Below are positions 10,001-18,641 of a DNA stretch of 33,444 nt, piece by piece. The stretch comes from a virus. Position 1 is the stretch's first letter. The number at the start of each line of letters is the position of its first letter. Made by a program: the position numbers and the translations under genes. The notes under the pieces were generated by a model. The model searched no databases, was not told where the DNA came from, and saw nothing but the letters and a program-made list of their open reading frames with translations. The stretch spans positions 1-33,444 of IMG/VR virus record IMGVR_UViG_3300025894_000859. The stretch is one strand, 5' to 3'.

Positions 10001-13000
10001 CTTTAACTTGCTTCTGTATATCTCTAAAGTTTAGATCCTCAGCTAGATTTACTTCAATCAAATCTAAATCTGGATCGGTACGAGCTAGTTCCGCGACGTC
10101 TTGACCTCTCTTACTGCCTTCCTTTCGGGAATGGAATACGATAACACCCCTAGAGCTAGTCAAGTTTGTTAGGTCAATGTCCTGGTTGCTTACTACTTTA
10201 GCGGGAACTTTAATAGTTCCACCTTTAACTTCTCTGGTTGTTTCCTCTGTTGTTACCGTACCTACTTCAGACTGAAGACGACCAATAAAACGCTCATCAC
10301 CTTCATAGGCTTCAAGGTTTTCTTTAAACCACTTCTTAATAAACTCGGACTGACCGGCATCATCTAGAACTACTCTGTCTGGTGGGTAGGCTATAGAGTC
10401 TTCGTTATCGACTACAGCTCCGGCTTCGACCTCTGGCTCTTGACTTTTGAGTAGGTCTAAGGACTCAAGGAGTTGACCATAGGTTACTTCTTCTGCATCG
10501 GGTCTATCGGTTGGTACAACTGCATTTACATCTATCTTTAGATCCTTGTATAGCTGCTTAACTAAAGGTTGTAGGACTCGTTGTATTATGTACGGTGAAA
10601 GCTTTTGCCCAGGTCTTTCCGCTGATACTCCCTCTCCTCCGCTGTCTGATTCTCTAGTGTCGGCTGTAGGGAACAGGTTAAATGAGGCCATTCCACCTTT
10701 CCAAATTTGTTTAAGTAGGCTGACCGCTGAGTAGTGACCATCGCTGTCCGCTCGCATGAAGTCACGACCCTCTCCGTCTAGCTTGTCCGCATAAGCTGAA
10801 ATAGCTTGGTCGTATATACTAGGTCTATTGTAGTACTCCTGTAGTACACCAGTCTCTGCCTCTTGCTCATTAGTGGGGACTTGAACAGCTCCCATTCTGT
10901 GGCTGAGCTCTTTATTGTCCGCATCTACCCAAACATCTCCACTGAATTTTGCATTAACATTAACTGATTTACCGTCTGTATCAGTACCCTTGAATTTAAC
11001 TGTATCTCCTTCAAAGGCTGTAGACTTTAAAAATGTTTCGTTTAGTTGCTCGCGTTGTATGTACACTCGGTTCCACTCAGCAAACTTACCGCCTTTGCGG
11101 ATCCGACTGGGCACTTCAAATGTTTTACCGTACTGATCTACTTTTACACCAGGGACACGCTTGTCTTCGTCATCAACAAGGTTGAACATAGTACCAAAAG
11201 CTTTTTGTGCCTGCTTTATATACAGGTTTAGTAAGCTTACTTGTTTATCTGCGTCGGCAAACGTGAATTCTCCATGCACGCCTTCCATTGCTTCAACTAC
11301 ATCGTTGGGGTTCTGTAGGGCCTCAGCATCTGCTATAAACTCGTACCCTTCAGTTCTGAATTCTGGGAATACAAAAATCTCATCGAACTTCGTCTCTACG
11401 GGCTTTACGCGAACACGGTACTGGTTAGACCAGCTTATTTTTGTGTCGCCTTTGATTTGATGTGAGAAAGTGGGCTTTTGCTCTACAAACTGCTCTTGGA
11501 GGTTACTTAAAATTGCTTCATTTGTAGTGGTGTCTGCTCCCTCTTCTACGTCAGCTCTCTCTAGTTTTGCGTACTCGTCAAATATTGATTGTCTTGCGGC
11601 TGCGGCACTTTTACGAATTACTTCCTCTTCCTGTGTGATCTCAGCGTTTAGATCTTTGATCTCCTGAGTGACATCGTTCTGATCCTCGGAGTTCCGCTTT
11701 TTGTATGCGTCGGTTCTCTTCTTGTTAAGCTCCCCTAATTTTTTACTAGTGCGAGGTATTTCGGGAAGCTTATTCTTACTTTTCCAACTTGCATACGCTT
11801 TTTTGTCGAACTCGGCAGAACCGCTTTCGAGCTTAAATCTTCTATTCTGTAAGCGATCAATAAATTTGTTTTCGGATTCAGAAGCACCAATTGTAGCGAG
11901 AGTGTCCCGATACTTTGTGCTTAAGCCTGAAGTCCACAATCCGTCTCCTGTTATATCATCTTCCCAAACTTTCAGCACTGCGGCTAGAGCGTGAGACTTC
12001 ATGTATTTAAACTCGTATTCCGATAAAGCACCGCTCCAAAGACTTCCACCAATAATACCTTCAGGGGTGACCTCAATAGGTAACTCGGTCTGCCCTCCTT
12101 GACTGATTAAACCGTCGCTTATCTTTTCTTCGCGATTTACATAGTTGCCATTTTTATCTTTTACGTTGAGCCACTTTCTGTAGGACTGACCTTTAGGATG
12201 ACTCGCAACATATCTCGCTTGAAGAACTCTTTGATTTTCTCGGATCCGAGCGAAATGGTTAAACCCTTCATACGCTTTCTTTTCCTTTGTTAAACCTTCA
12301 ACATCTTTTACCCACGCTTCAAATGCCATTGGGGTTCTCTCTTTGGCGTGTTCCGCATCCTCATACTTTTTGTAGAAGTTCTTAAGTCGGCCCACGATGT
12401 TCTTTCGCATTTGCTGAGCTTTTTCGCTGGTGTCCTCGATTACTTCAGAATTAAAATCGGGTTCTAGATAAGTGCTGCGCTCAATGCCGACTTCATCGGG
12501 ACTGCTCATTTCCATGTTGAGGAGGACGCCTAAATTTCTCTTGTACCTTTCGATCCTGTCTAGTCGGCTTTTTTCGCTTTCGCCTGGAATTTTAGTAGTC
12601 TCTGCAAGTTTGATTGCTTCCGCAAAATAGGTAGATTTCTGGTACATTAACCAAAGCATCTTACCTTGTTTTGAATTCTCCCAAGATGAGCCTGTCCAGT
12701 TTGCTGCGTTTACAAGGTCGTATAGAAATGCTTCTTGAGGAGTTCTTTGATCTGCAAGCTCGGCCATTCTTTGTCGGCGAACTGGTAGCCCGTCTCTTTC
12801 GAAATCTGTATCTAGCGACTTCTCATTTAGCTGAAATATTTGGTGGGATAGGATCTGCAACAGGTTTGTTCCCTGGTCAGAAGTATAGCTCTCTATAGTG
12901 TCCCGATTGAGATTAGATTTTACCGATTTACCTTTAGCGGGGGAGTGTCTAGATGCAACGGCTGCGGATAGAGCTAGTGCGTATTGGCGAGCAGTCAGCC

Positions 13001-16000
13001 CACCGTATAGTGAAGTCGCTCGGTCAGGGTTCTTTTGTTTGGCTAGGTCAAAGCCTAAGTAAAAACCCTTCAGCGACTCTTGAGGCTTTAGCACTATGTA
13101 TTCTTTACCGTCCTTATCTTTAGAATAATATTTGCCGTCTTTCTCGATGTAGTACCTCAGATTATCTGAGGTCTTAGCCATGTCTTCCATAGTTACCCTG
13201 CGGTAGAAATCTTCTTGCCCTTGGGTTTCTTTGATATAGGCCGTGCCACCTTTAATGCCGTTAACTACAGTATTCTTCCATATGATAGTATAGTCTTCTG
13301 GAGCGTATAGCATCTCCGCTTCTTCCAGTTTTTGGATCTGTTCAGTTAGAGAGGCTAACCTCGCAGCCTTACCTTCTTTCCCGAGAATAGAGAGTAAAGC
13401 TTTTGGCTTACGCATTATTTGGGAGAGCTTTTGGGCGACTTCCTCTGGCTTTGGGTCTCTGCCTAGTTGGTCTTTAAGAGTGTCAAAAATACCGCCTTTA
13501 ACGTTTATGGTATCATTCCACAGTCTGTAGACAGAGTCTATAGACATACTGTCGTACTTCGTCTTTGTGTAAGTCTTTCCTTGCTTATCTTTCTTCTGTT
13601 CGGGTTTAGGCGCTTCAATAAGCTTCTTGAGATTTTTGTTAAACTCACTGCGTAAGTCGAAAGGTGTTTGGTCGTCTTGCAGTAGCTGGGCCTCTGTGCC
13701 TTGAGCGTAACCCTTGTCGATATGCTTAAAGACATCTTTTGGGGTCATGGTCTTTCCGTCTGGGCCGGAAGACATAACTTCTAAAAATGCAGTTATGAAA
13801 TTATAATTAAAACCATTTTCTACAAAATAGGAAGCCTGAGCATTTCTAAAAGTTTGGTTTCTGGAAAGCTTTGCGTAATTTAAATAGGAGTCTTGGGCGG
13901 TTAAATCTTTTGCGCTAATCATCGCTTTTGCTTGAGATTCAATCGCGCTGATCACCGCAGCCTTAATCGCTTTCTTTGTATCGGGTTTTATGTTGTCAGT
14001 TTCTTTCGCAAGCTTCTTTTCGCTCTTCTTCTCTCGTCTTTTCGATAGAACAACAAAATCTTTAGCCTTAGTGTTATAGGCTATCTGGTTACCCTTATAT
14101 TTCTTTATAAAGTTGTTGTTATTAGCAACCTTGGTCAGTAGACCCTTTACTAACGCCCTGTTTGATTTTGCCTCTTCAGGAGTAGAATTTGCTGCATCGT
14201 CTTTCTCATACGCATCTAGCATTTTTTCCATGCCCGTTATGTATGAAACTCCCTTCTCTGCCTTCTTACCTTCTTTACTAATCTGCTTAGTAAACTCTTC
14301 AGCACCAGGGTTCAGCGTGTGCACTCTTATAACATTCTTACCCTGCTCTTGTTTCTTTTGTTTTTTCTTATCGGGATAGGCTTTTCTTAACTGTCCCAAG
14401 CTTTTTTCAATTGATTGAGCTTCTTTAATAGCTTCTTGCTTTCGGGCCTGAATGTTTTCGGTGACCGATTTTAGTTCGTCTTTTCCTAAGTAGTCAAACT
14501 CCGCAATATCATTTACACCTGGTAGCTTCATGAGCATATTCGCGATTAACTGCGAACCCCACTGGCTCGAGCCACCTTTACTCATTTCAAGTATTTTATC
14601 AAAACCAGTAAGGTCAGAGATAATTGTTATGACTGAAACTTTCGGTACATACTTATCCCAAGTCTTAGCTTTATCGTCTTGAGGCAGATCTTTATAGGCA
14701 ATGCCGTCTTCTTTCATCAGCTCCTCAATTCTTTTATTCCGAGCAGCTTTAACTTTTTTAGCTAGATCTTTTGGGTTAGTCAGTAACGACTCAACCTCTC
14801 TTAAGGCATTAACTATTTTAGTAGAATCTTTAAGGTCGGACTCAGTTTGGGCTTTAACATAAGTATCGGCTTCCTCCTGGTCTTTAAATTCTTTTACTAC
14901 CTTGGAACCGACTTTCTGAAGAGATCCAGGGCTTCTTTTTGTTACTGTGACTTTCCCGTCTTTTTGCGCTTTAGTTGCATAGACATTCTGAGCAGCTTTA
15001 GATTCAATCTGATTTAACTCGGAAATCCATTGTTCAATCGGGCTTTTAGATAGCTGTCCTTGAACTTCGGCTTCTACCTCAGCATCAAATGCCTCAGTTG
15101 CGTCGCGGTCTCCTCGGGCTCTATCTATACCAACTTGCGGGTCTTGTGGTGCAAAAGTTGACCGACGGCCTTCTTTCTCCCTTAGTTTAATCCTGGAGCT
15201 CTGCTCACTGTCAGGTGCTTTTTTAGGCTCAGCTTTCTTCTTGGCCGTAACGGCTTCTCTGATCTTTCCCGCTTCTTCTTTATACTGTTTTGCCGCTGTA
15301 ACTTTCTCTTCAGCTGTTGCGAAAGCAGTAGTTTCTTTAGTGTAAAATTTTCTGCCGAGAATTGCTTCAACTGATTCTATAAGCTCCTTGTTTTCTTGGA
15401 GACCAGCTTCTCTTATTGCTTGAGACAAGAAGTTTAAACCTTCCTGTTCGCTCATGCCCTCAAAACCTTTCGGTAGAGCGGGGCTTCGAACTCCAGCTCT
15501 TGTAAAACTGTGAGGCAGATCTTCACCCATACGAGTACCGTTTGGTCCCCATCCTAAGGCGCTTAAAATTCTTCCGTCAATATTGACCGCGTCTTCTCCA
15601 GCATTCTCAACTGAACCCATCCAACCTTCCATTGCGGGTCTAATAAATTCTTTTAAGAAACTCTCTAAAGGTTTTACGATGCTCCTGTCTGCCTTGTTTC
15701 CCGCAAGTACTCTTGCGTATTGCAGTGAAAACCACTCTTCCGCTTGTACTTCTAGTGGAACAGTCTGATAGTACTTTAACACCTCAGCCTGCTTAGCCTT
15801 ATCCTTAATCTGAGTGTACTTTATATTAGGCACTTTAAGGACATACTCGGCGAGAGAATCTAGCTGAACTTTCTCACCCAGGTTTCTGTAGGTTTCGTAA
15901 AACTCTGCATTATCTTTGTAGATCTGTCTGCGAGCAAAGTGTCCCGATTCATGCATGAAAGCCCTCATGGGATTCTCTTGCATGAGCTTCTTATTAAAAG

Positions 16001-18629
16001 AGAGGGTGAACGCTCCGCTTTCTGGATCGTGCTCAAAAAAGCCTTCGCCAGTTACATCTTGTGGTGTTCTCTCAGCCATCACCAAACGCATGTTCTTGAA
16101 GTCAGCGGGGTTCATGCCTTGTAACTGCATGATTGTGTGCTGGAGCCATTTACCTTCTTCGGAATCAAAGTTAATATTTGAGGCATCCATTACATGAGCA
16201 GCCATGCTGTCTGAATTATCAAAAGTGTGCCAGGTATTGGTCATACCCGCTCTAGTCACAGTTCCTGTAGTACCAACGGGCTCACCGTTAATCTCATACG
16301 GTTTTGGCTCAGTGTAAGTCGGTGTTGCCATTGAGAAGTCAAAGTTGTCTGGCTTCTTCACTATTTCTCTGACCGATCCGTAAAGACCAAAGGGGCTAAC
16401 TAGATCTAAAACACCTTCTGCGGCAATTGCGTCGTGATCGAATCCTTCGCCAGGATCCCTGGAAAGTAGTTGACCTAAAAACTCTCCACCCATTCCAGAA
16501 GCCACTTGAACTCCTTCTTCTGCACCAACACCCGTCATCCTCTGAGCTTTTGTAAAAATCGGTACATCAAGACCAGCTTGAGTCCAATCTGTTCTACCTT
16601 TTTGCTTAGCGAACTTACTGGCGTTTGTAAGCTTCCCGGACTTTATTCCTAAATAGTTTGCACTTTGACGAACTCGTCCAGCCATCATTGCGCCAAACAT
16701 ATCACCTAGAGCAACTCCGCCTGCTTTTAAAGTGGCTTTCTTGCGAAGCTTATTTAATACCGTTTCATCTTGGAAAGCAGCCATTACTATTTCGGGGTCA
16801 TTTGTATCAATGCCCATTTCTGCAAGGTTGCCCATTACTTCACCTGTGTACTCGAGTGCGAAAGAAGCAAGACCCGCATTTAGTCGAGCGCCTACTCCTG
16901 TGGCCGCAAGTATTCCAAACTTACCTTTCATCTTACCTACAACTCCGACTGCTGCGGATGCGGGTAGTGCAACCTTGGCTGTATTTAAGTAAGTCGGTAA
17001 GTATGCCGTCATGACTTCTACAAGCATTTCGGGTAGCGCTTCAGGCTCGTCAAAAATCATCTTTCCGATCGCTGAAAGAACATTGCTGGACTTCATATTC
17101 TGAAGTCTTTGCAACGATTTACTTCCTGGCATGTCTTCGATGTCTTGGGATATATCAATAAGTTCTTTAACTGTAGATTCCCCTATTCTGTTTAAAGCTA
17201 TCTCATCACTGAGCATTGCTTGGTCGGCCATTTTAAGACCACGGTTCCAAGCATTTGACATGTTTCTTTTGACACCTTCCCACCACCCGACTTCGTCGTC
17301 GCGAGATGACATCTGTTCGTATATTCTAGAGTTAAGGCCGTGGTCACCCGCCACATTCATCATGCCGTAGTAGTTGTTCTTAGCATCCTCGAGCTTATCT
17401 TTTAGTGCGGGTCGGGCTTTACCGTTACCAGCGCTTTTGATTAACTCCATCTGAGCTTGGCGATATAGGTCTTTTGCCTGGTAAACTCCTTTTAAAATCT
17501 TTGCTGTCTCTAAACCTTCTTCGCCACCTAGCTCTGCGATAGCCTCGTCAATGGGAGTCCCTTTAAAGTCAGTAATACCTGATGCTTTTAGTGCTGCTGC
17601 ATCTAGTAGGTCTGCATCTTTTCTGCTGAGGCCACGGGGGAGTGTTCCCGTGTGCGGGGTCATGTAACCCTTAGTTCTAAGGTTTCTACTTTTATCTAAA
17701 ACTTCTCTTTCTCTTAGTATCGCATCTACATTACCACCCATCGCTTTAGCGAGGCGTTGGTTTTGAGCAGACTTAATTGGGTCTTTTCCTGTATATTTGT
17801 CAGGGGTGGACTTTATAGTGGCTCGTGGATCTACTCGATCGAGATTAATGACTTCTCCGCTGTACTTATCTACTACTGGTTTCTCCCAGTTCATCGAATT
17901 CAGCTTTGCATTAACCTGTTTTGCGCTAGAGGATCCCTTACCTTTTGACTTAAGTTGCGCGTCCATTGCGATGCGCTGTTCAAGTGGGATGCTAACCATG
18001 CTGTCCAACAATGCTGTCTTCCTGGAATCAACATCGTCGCGCATTGCTTTTCTTTTATCGCGTTCCTCTTTTAGTTTCAGGAACTTAGCACGCATACCAT
18101 TAGCCCCATTCCAGGAGCCAAAGCCTTTTAAAGATTCAAGTGCTCCGGTTTTGCGATCGGACGGCCCCATAAAACCGTCTTCTTCAAGAGAGTCTTTCTC
18201 GAGCTGCTTATAGTGGGCATCGATCTGATTGAAATACTCGTCACCACTCTTGCTATCCTTTATTTCTCCGTATAAACCTTGCTGATCGTAGAAAGGTTTT
18301 AGCTCGTTTGAGAGGTAGTCATCATACCGACCGTCCCACATTGAGGTTAGCTGGCCTAATTTTGAAGACTCACTGGTTAATATGCTGTGCTGAGACTTTG
18401 CTTGATCGTAGGTGTCGAGTTCGTCGAAAGGAGAAAAGTTGTCAACACGTGGGTCGTCGGCTGGATTTTCGTAGCGCTTAAGGTTGGTAGCCTTCTGTGT
18501 AACTGGAGCTGGCCCTCCAAAGGGCTGATAAGCCTTTGGGGAAGGCTTGCTTATAAATTTACTTAGGCCGGAATCTTTTTTCTTATCGTAGTCCCCAGCT
18601 CCTAAGTCCAAATCACTAAGTAAGGACAT
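4020..18629 (-). CDS. Giant polyvalent, probably virion-ejected protein (4,869 aa)
   Basis: One unbroken frame of 14.6 kb. Residues 1-530 are hydrophilic and helical. About 535-790 is an Ala/Gly-rich amphipathic and hydrophobic stretch (KVALPASAAVGVVGK) like membrane-active segments of ejected proteins. A first zincin motif HESGH is at 893-897 with a downstream acidic helix (AEEWFSLQ, 963-970). About 1000-2800 is charged, largely unassigned helical sequence. About 2825-2915 weakly resembles the C-terminal half of a SLOG/YpsA-type nucleotide-binding domain. About 2945-3080 is NADAR-like (ENAYLSNFQP, TVEAAYQAYK, then FW). A second zincin HEAVH is at 3537-3541 with ELLTEGLSN at 3664-3672. From 4281 (TSKNPNFVVPNFLKD) to about 4650 it matches the large polyvalent protein C-terminal domain (LPD38 type). 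Known polyvalent proteins enter the host with phage DNA and act on host defences or metabolism; this role is inferred here. No T7-type RNA polymerase motifs were seen, which argues against an N4-like virion RNA polymerase. Confidence 0.85.
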   Translation of the reverse strand: MSLLSDLDLGAGDYDKKKDSGLSKFISKPSPKAYQPFGGPAPVTQKATNLKRYENPADDPRVDNFSPFDELDTYDQAKSQHSILTSESSKLGQLTSMWDGRYDDYLSNELKPFYDQQGLYGEIKDSKSGDEYFNQIDAHYKQLEKDSLEEDGFMGPSDRKTGALESLKGFGSWNGANGMRAKFLKLKEERDKRKAMRDDVDSRKTALLDSMVSIPLEQRIAMDAQLKSKGKGSSSAKQVNAKLNSMNWEKPVVDKYSGEVINLDRVDPRATIKSTPDKYTGKDPIKSAQNQRLAKAMGGNVDAILREREVLDKSRNLRTKGYMTPHTGTLPRGLSRKDADLLDAAALKASGITDFKGTPIDEAIAELGGEEGLETAKILKGVYQAKDLYRQAQMELIKSAGNGKARPALKDKLEDAKNNYYGMMNVAGDHGLNSRIYEQMSSRDDEVGWWEGVKRNMSNAWNRGLKMADQAMLSDEIALNRIGESTVKELIDISQDIEDMPGSKSLQRLQNMKSSNVLSAIGKMIFDEPEALPEMLVEVMTAYLPTYLNTAKVALPASAAVGVVGKMKGKFGILAATGVGARLNAGLASFALEYTGEVMGNLAEMGIDTNDPEIVMAAFQDETVLNKLRKKATLKAGGVALGDMFGAMMAGRVRQSANYLGIKSGKLTNASKFAKQKGRTDWTQAGLDVPIFTKAQRMTGVGAEEGVQVASGMGGEFLGQLLSRDPGEGFDHDAIAAEGVLDLVSPFGLYGSVREIVKKPDNFDFSMATPTYTEPKPYEINGEPVGTTGTVTRAGMTNTWHTFDNSDSMAAHVMDASNINFDSEEGKWLQHTIMQLQGMNPADFKNMRLVMAERTPQDVTGEGFFEHDPESGAFTLSFNKKLMQENPMRAFMHESGHFARRQIYKDNAEFYETYRNLGEKVQLDSLAEYVLKVPNIKYTQIKDKAKQAEVLKYYQTVPLEVQAEEWFSLQYARVLAGNKADRSIVKPLESFLKEFIRPAMEGWMGSVENAGEDAVNIDGRILSALGWGPNGTRMGEDLPHSFTRAGVRSPALPKGFEGMSEQEGLNFLSQAIREAGLQENKELIESVEAILGRKFYTKETTAFATAEEKVTAAKQYKEEAGKIREAVTAKKKAEPKKAPDSEQSSRIKLREKEGRRSTFAPQDPQVGIDRARGDRDATEAFDAEVEAEVQGQLSKSPIEQWISELNQIESKAAQNVYATKAQKDGKVTVTKRSPGSLQKVGSKVVKEFKDQEEADTYVKAQTESDLKDSTKIVNALREVESLLTNPKDLAKKVKAARNKRIEELMKEDGIAYKDLPQDDKAKTWDKYVPKVSVITIISDLTGFDKILEMSKGGSSQWGSQLIANMLMKLPGVNDIAEFDYLGKDELKSVTENIQARKQEAIKEAQSIEKSLGQLRKAYPDKKKQKKQEQGKNVIRVHTLNPGAEEFTKQISKEGKKAEKGVSYITGMEKMLDAYEKDDAANSTPEEAKSNRALVKGLLTKVANNNNFIKKYKGNQIAYNTKAKDFVVLSKRREKKSEKKLAKETDNIKPDTKKAIKAAVISAIESQAKAMISAKDLTAQDSYLNYAKLSRNQTFRNAQASYFVENGFNYNFITAFLEVMSSGPDGKTMTPKDVFKHIDKGYAQGTEAQLLQDDQTPFDLRSEFNKNLKKLIEAPKPEQKKDKQGKTYTKTKYDSMSIDSVYRLWNDTINVKGGIFDTLKDQLGRDPKPEEVAQKLSQIMRKPKALLSILGKEGKAARLASLTEQIQKLEEAEMLYAPEDYTIIWKNTVVNGIKGGTAYIKETQGQEDFYRRVTMEDMAKTSDNLRYYIEKDGKYYSKDKDGKEYIVLKPQESLKGFYLGFDLAKQKNPDRATSLYGGLTARQYALALSAAVASRHSPAKGKSVKSNLNRDTIESYTSDQGTNLLQILSHQIFQLNEKSLDTDFERDGLPVRRQRMAELADQRTPQEAFLYDLVNAANWTGSSWENSKQGKMLWLMYQKSTYFAEAIKLAETTKIPGESEKSRLDRIERYKRNLGVLLNMEMSSPDEVGIERSTYLEPDFNSEVIEDTSEKAQQMRKNIVGRLKNFYKKYEDAEHAKERTPMAFEAWVKDVEGLTKEKKAYEGFNHFARIRENQRVLQARYVASHPKGQSYRKWLNVKDKNGNYVNREEKISDGLISQGGQTELPIEVTPEGIIGGSLWSGALSEYEFKYMKSHALAAVLKVWEDDITGDGLWTSGLSTKYRDTLATIGASESENKFIDRLQNRRFKLESGSAEFDKKAYASWKSKNKLPEIPRTSKKLGELNKKRTDAYKKRNSEDQNDVTQEIKDLNAEITQEEEVIRKSAAAARQSIFDEYAKLERADVEEGADTTTNEAILSNLQEQFVEQKPTFSHQIKGDTKISWSNQYRVRVKPVETKFDEIFVFPEFRTEGYEFIADAEALQNPNDVVEAMEGVHGEFTFADADKQVSLLNLYIKQAQKAFGTMFNLVDDEDKRVPGVKVDQYGKTFEVPSRIRKGGKFAEWNRVYIQREQLNETFLKSTAFEGDTVKFKGTDTDGKSVNVNAKFSGDVWVDADNKELSHRMGAVQVPTNEQEAETGVLQEYYNRPSIYDQAISAYADKLDGEGRDFMRADSDGHYSAVSLLKQIWKGGMASFNLFPTADTRESDSGGEGVSAERPGQKLSPYIIQRVLQPLVKQLYKDLKIDVNAVVPTDRPDAEEVTYGQLLESLDLLKSQEPEVEAGAVVDNEDSIAYPPDRVVLDDAGQSEFIKKWFKENLEAYEGDERFIGRLQSEVGTVTTEETTREVKGGTIKVPAKVVSNQDIDLTNLTSSRGVIVFHSRKEGSKRGQDVAELARTDPDLDLIEVNLAEDLNFRDIQKQVKDSMGRYVEYTDQYNLNIFTTGTTVKEQEKIQQVLDAIFKGKVPVKKEEKPKAESRKSKKQYGQATPINYAKGENAYLSNFQPLANPIVYNDKEFYTVEAAYQAYKNKAKVEADGDAWVDQFTSSELEGAQAQSIAREADVKADTDTSEDLMRELLGLRFRNDKNFVASIKANSNFTHPVKDAFWKTKFPELLEELKGKAYSTAWFEDSDIWNDQHEKADKAKWGQNFRQALDPLFSAILNARRLDIYDQIEDKDKKQAVVTRDPGLIDVVRMGDTVPKTNKPKEDVNEEAPDGFELGEEDFGKDTKTVQDGEGNEPSTDSKLNSSTREKSKALDLATREIAEEIVPETGKKSLRIKQFLNLMKREGVEDHNMVIAAAMSSLVNSKQGALSEVFKKINVPNPPELGNMFESVSGFQVKALQDWWDDLGNSDAAAPAAFYKYIRQTFDKPENTSMLKWIKNIRNVGRDITKRNTPVEKITETSEDWSAPEHLGSSFKLPAEKNLINTFRHMATTGSGGPNAKLTKALTHLYHDILILERQDPEEIVNLGGGVSMRRIQANSIGPGEELEYYKELTFALRSEAQRDPVVAQTVVMLDDTGGAAGRYYPFSDTKEDLNADPEELKKIRNKEDTGFISMSKEFINYDIHGRYLGPSTGQFIKTFLHEAVHAIGNEFLGMANAAAEKRADKKGVELKWLSQLHHTWESHRPPAERTKVTLQQAYEKSINVQIGLEKVEEFRDTLIPFERNKATTKREKERVEAADNLISLYSDLVQHYNDGQIDFGYYLMGPVELLTEGLSNANVQRILSKITLTPEQKKKYGNLFKGSSIPTVENFFDVIVLAMAKFLGLNPRDTVLEGVIRAQGLINNSTSRLPNGANPDFTGLNVRQVNALGSSFANQNKVSGVRKLWETLSNKDNWRELSEHTKAGYKSTITNPGRFKDKMTVDYIDKFRPVKNLFYDVQNLMGNDMEKGGKLYDALNTWGKIHTYLGIGHTKLEEAQLKYHHPIMEAMRDTATDIKDVGMYLLARMAPSRNAHHRKQTQDAIADLHTIKDLNERAERLEELNKRLDNEAPSGISDEQARAIVKDLESSSSENSIKAFLDHANSPLQLFYEQQKADLDNRVDNGLIAEEEHSRMTQAASYFDWGLNGSNYTFKDADGKPSKYSYAPMQGFEGEFQSMVDGEQAWEILGQATKSAGKGFDQPKVRFLTHGAFGRFGTEKNDKGETGIKGPDAEIVLGVAEQQHTEGAIRASKNTVSRSFGDLHNFMRRVAKGAEEGLPDEFQGMDLEKLHQNKELRANMNKEYDKFFKTHIQAVPKTEYVMADVSPIDEDGTNSDRLKMVTKTINNDFKNDPHTFVFREGGLPMYISFQENAHGKMMAAALKNMRYEALPELLKLLNEGTRFMSQMFTSKNPNFVVPNFLKDLGTTLLNLGEDDKKSLIKNTLSYGNISKFGKAIFKAEVSLKKDKKSPVNMDEFKHEGAAQKILAENDPVKMYMFTKFSGGLVGYFNAKSVPKLVQDMTKLSDSKKQNSAVRIWNTTNQYLDALNSVAENSLRVSSFWAAIKDGRSTQEAALISRNLTVDFNQGGNKSNAMNSMYMFFRAATNGIDRAYRSFMHRNKKERYQLVGGIMGVSYGFALMARLLDDDEDEETEPMYDQVSSFARHRKMIIPMPGWLLEAAGIEDKGHHIRLDLPLGLPAGIWGAGQTLADMTSFYTPFLRGGHGVMESMSNLSGDMSDIVNPFGSGDIISLLTPSVATPFIELKQNKNFMGGDIRYAQAPWGEPVPAHMLDPKGTPLAWTELSRKFNEAGGGSDVSVGSIRGMLGMNPLEFKENEDWKWDWSGGQIRHIIYGILGGPFDVVEKSIVTAHAAFTPGVDVDFKNIPVLQRFLRNDTYGGSTKRKMYNLEDAVNSAQAVVDKAPADKRSQTIKFNSKILQFKDDVKKYAAYRLKAKDMETKINASNKSDSEKAQLIANYQTKQLEFMTRVINRAQKAGLSV

Positions 18630-18641
18630 ATTGTGGGCGGG

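Noticed and set aside
4020-18629. N4-type virion RNA polymerase
   Set aside because: Size is similar in class, but no single-subunit polymerase motifs were seen; the domains present are peptidase-like, NADAR-like and polyvalent-associated.
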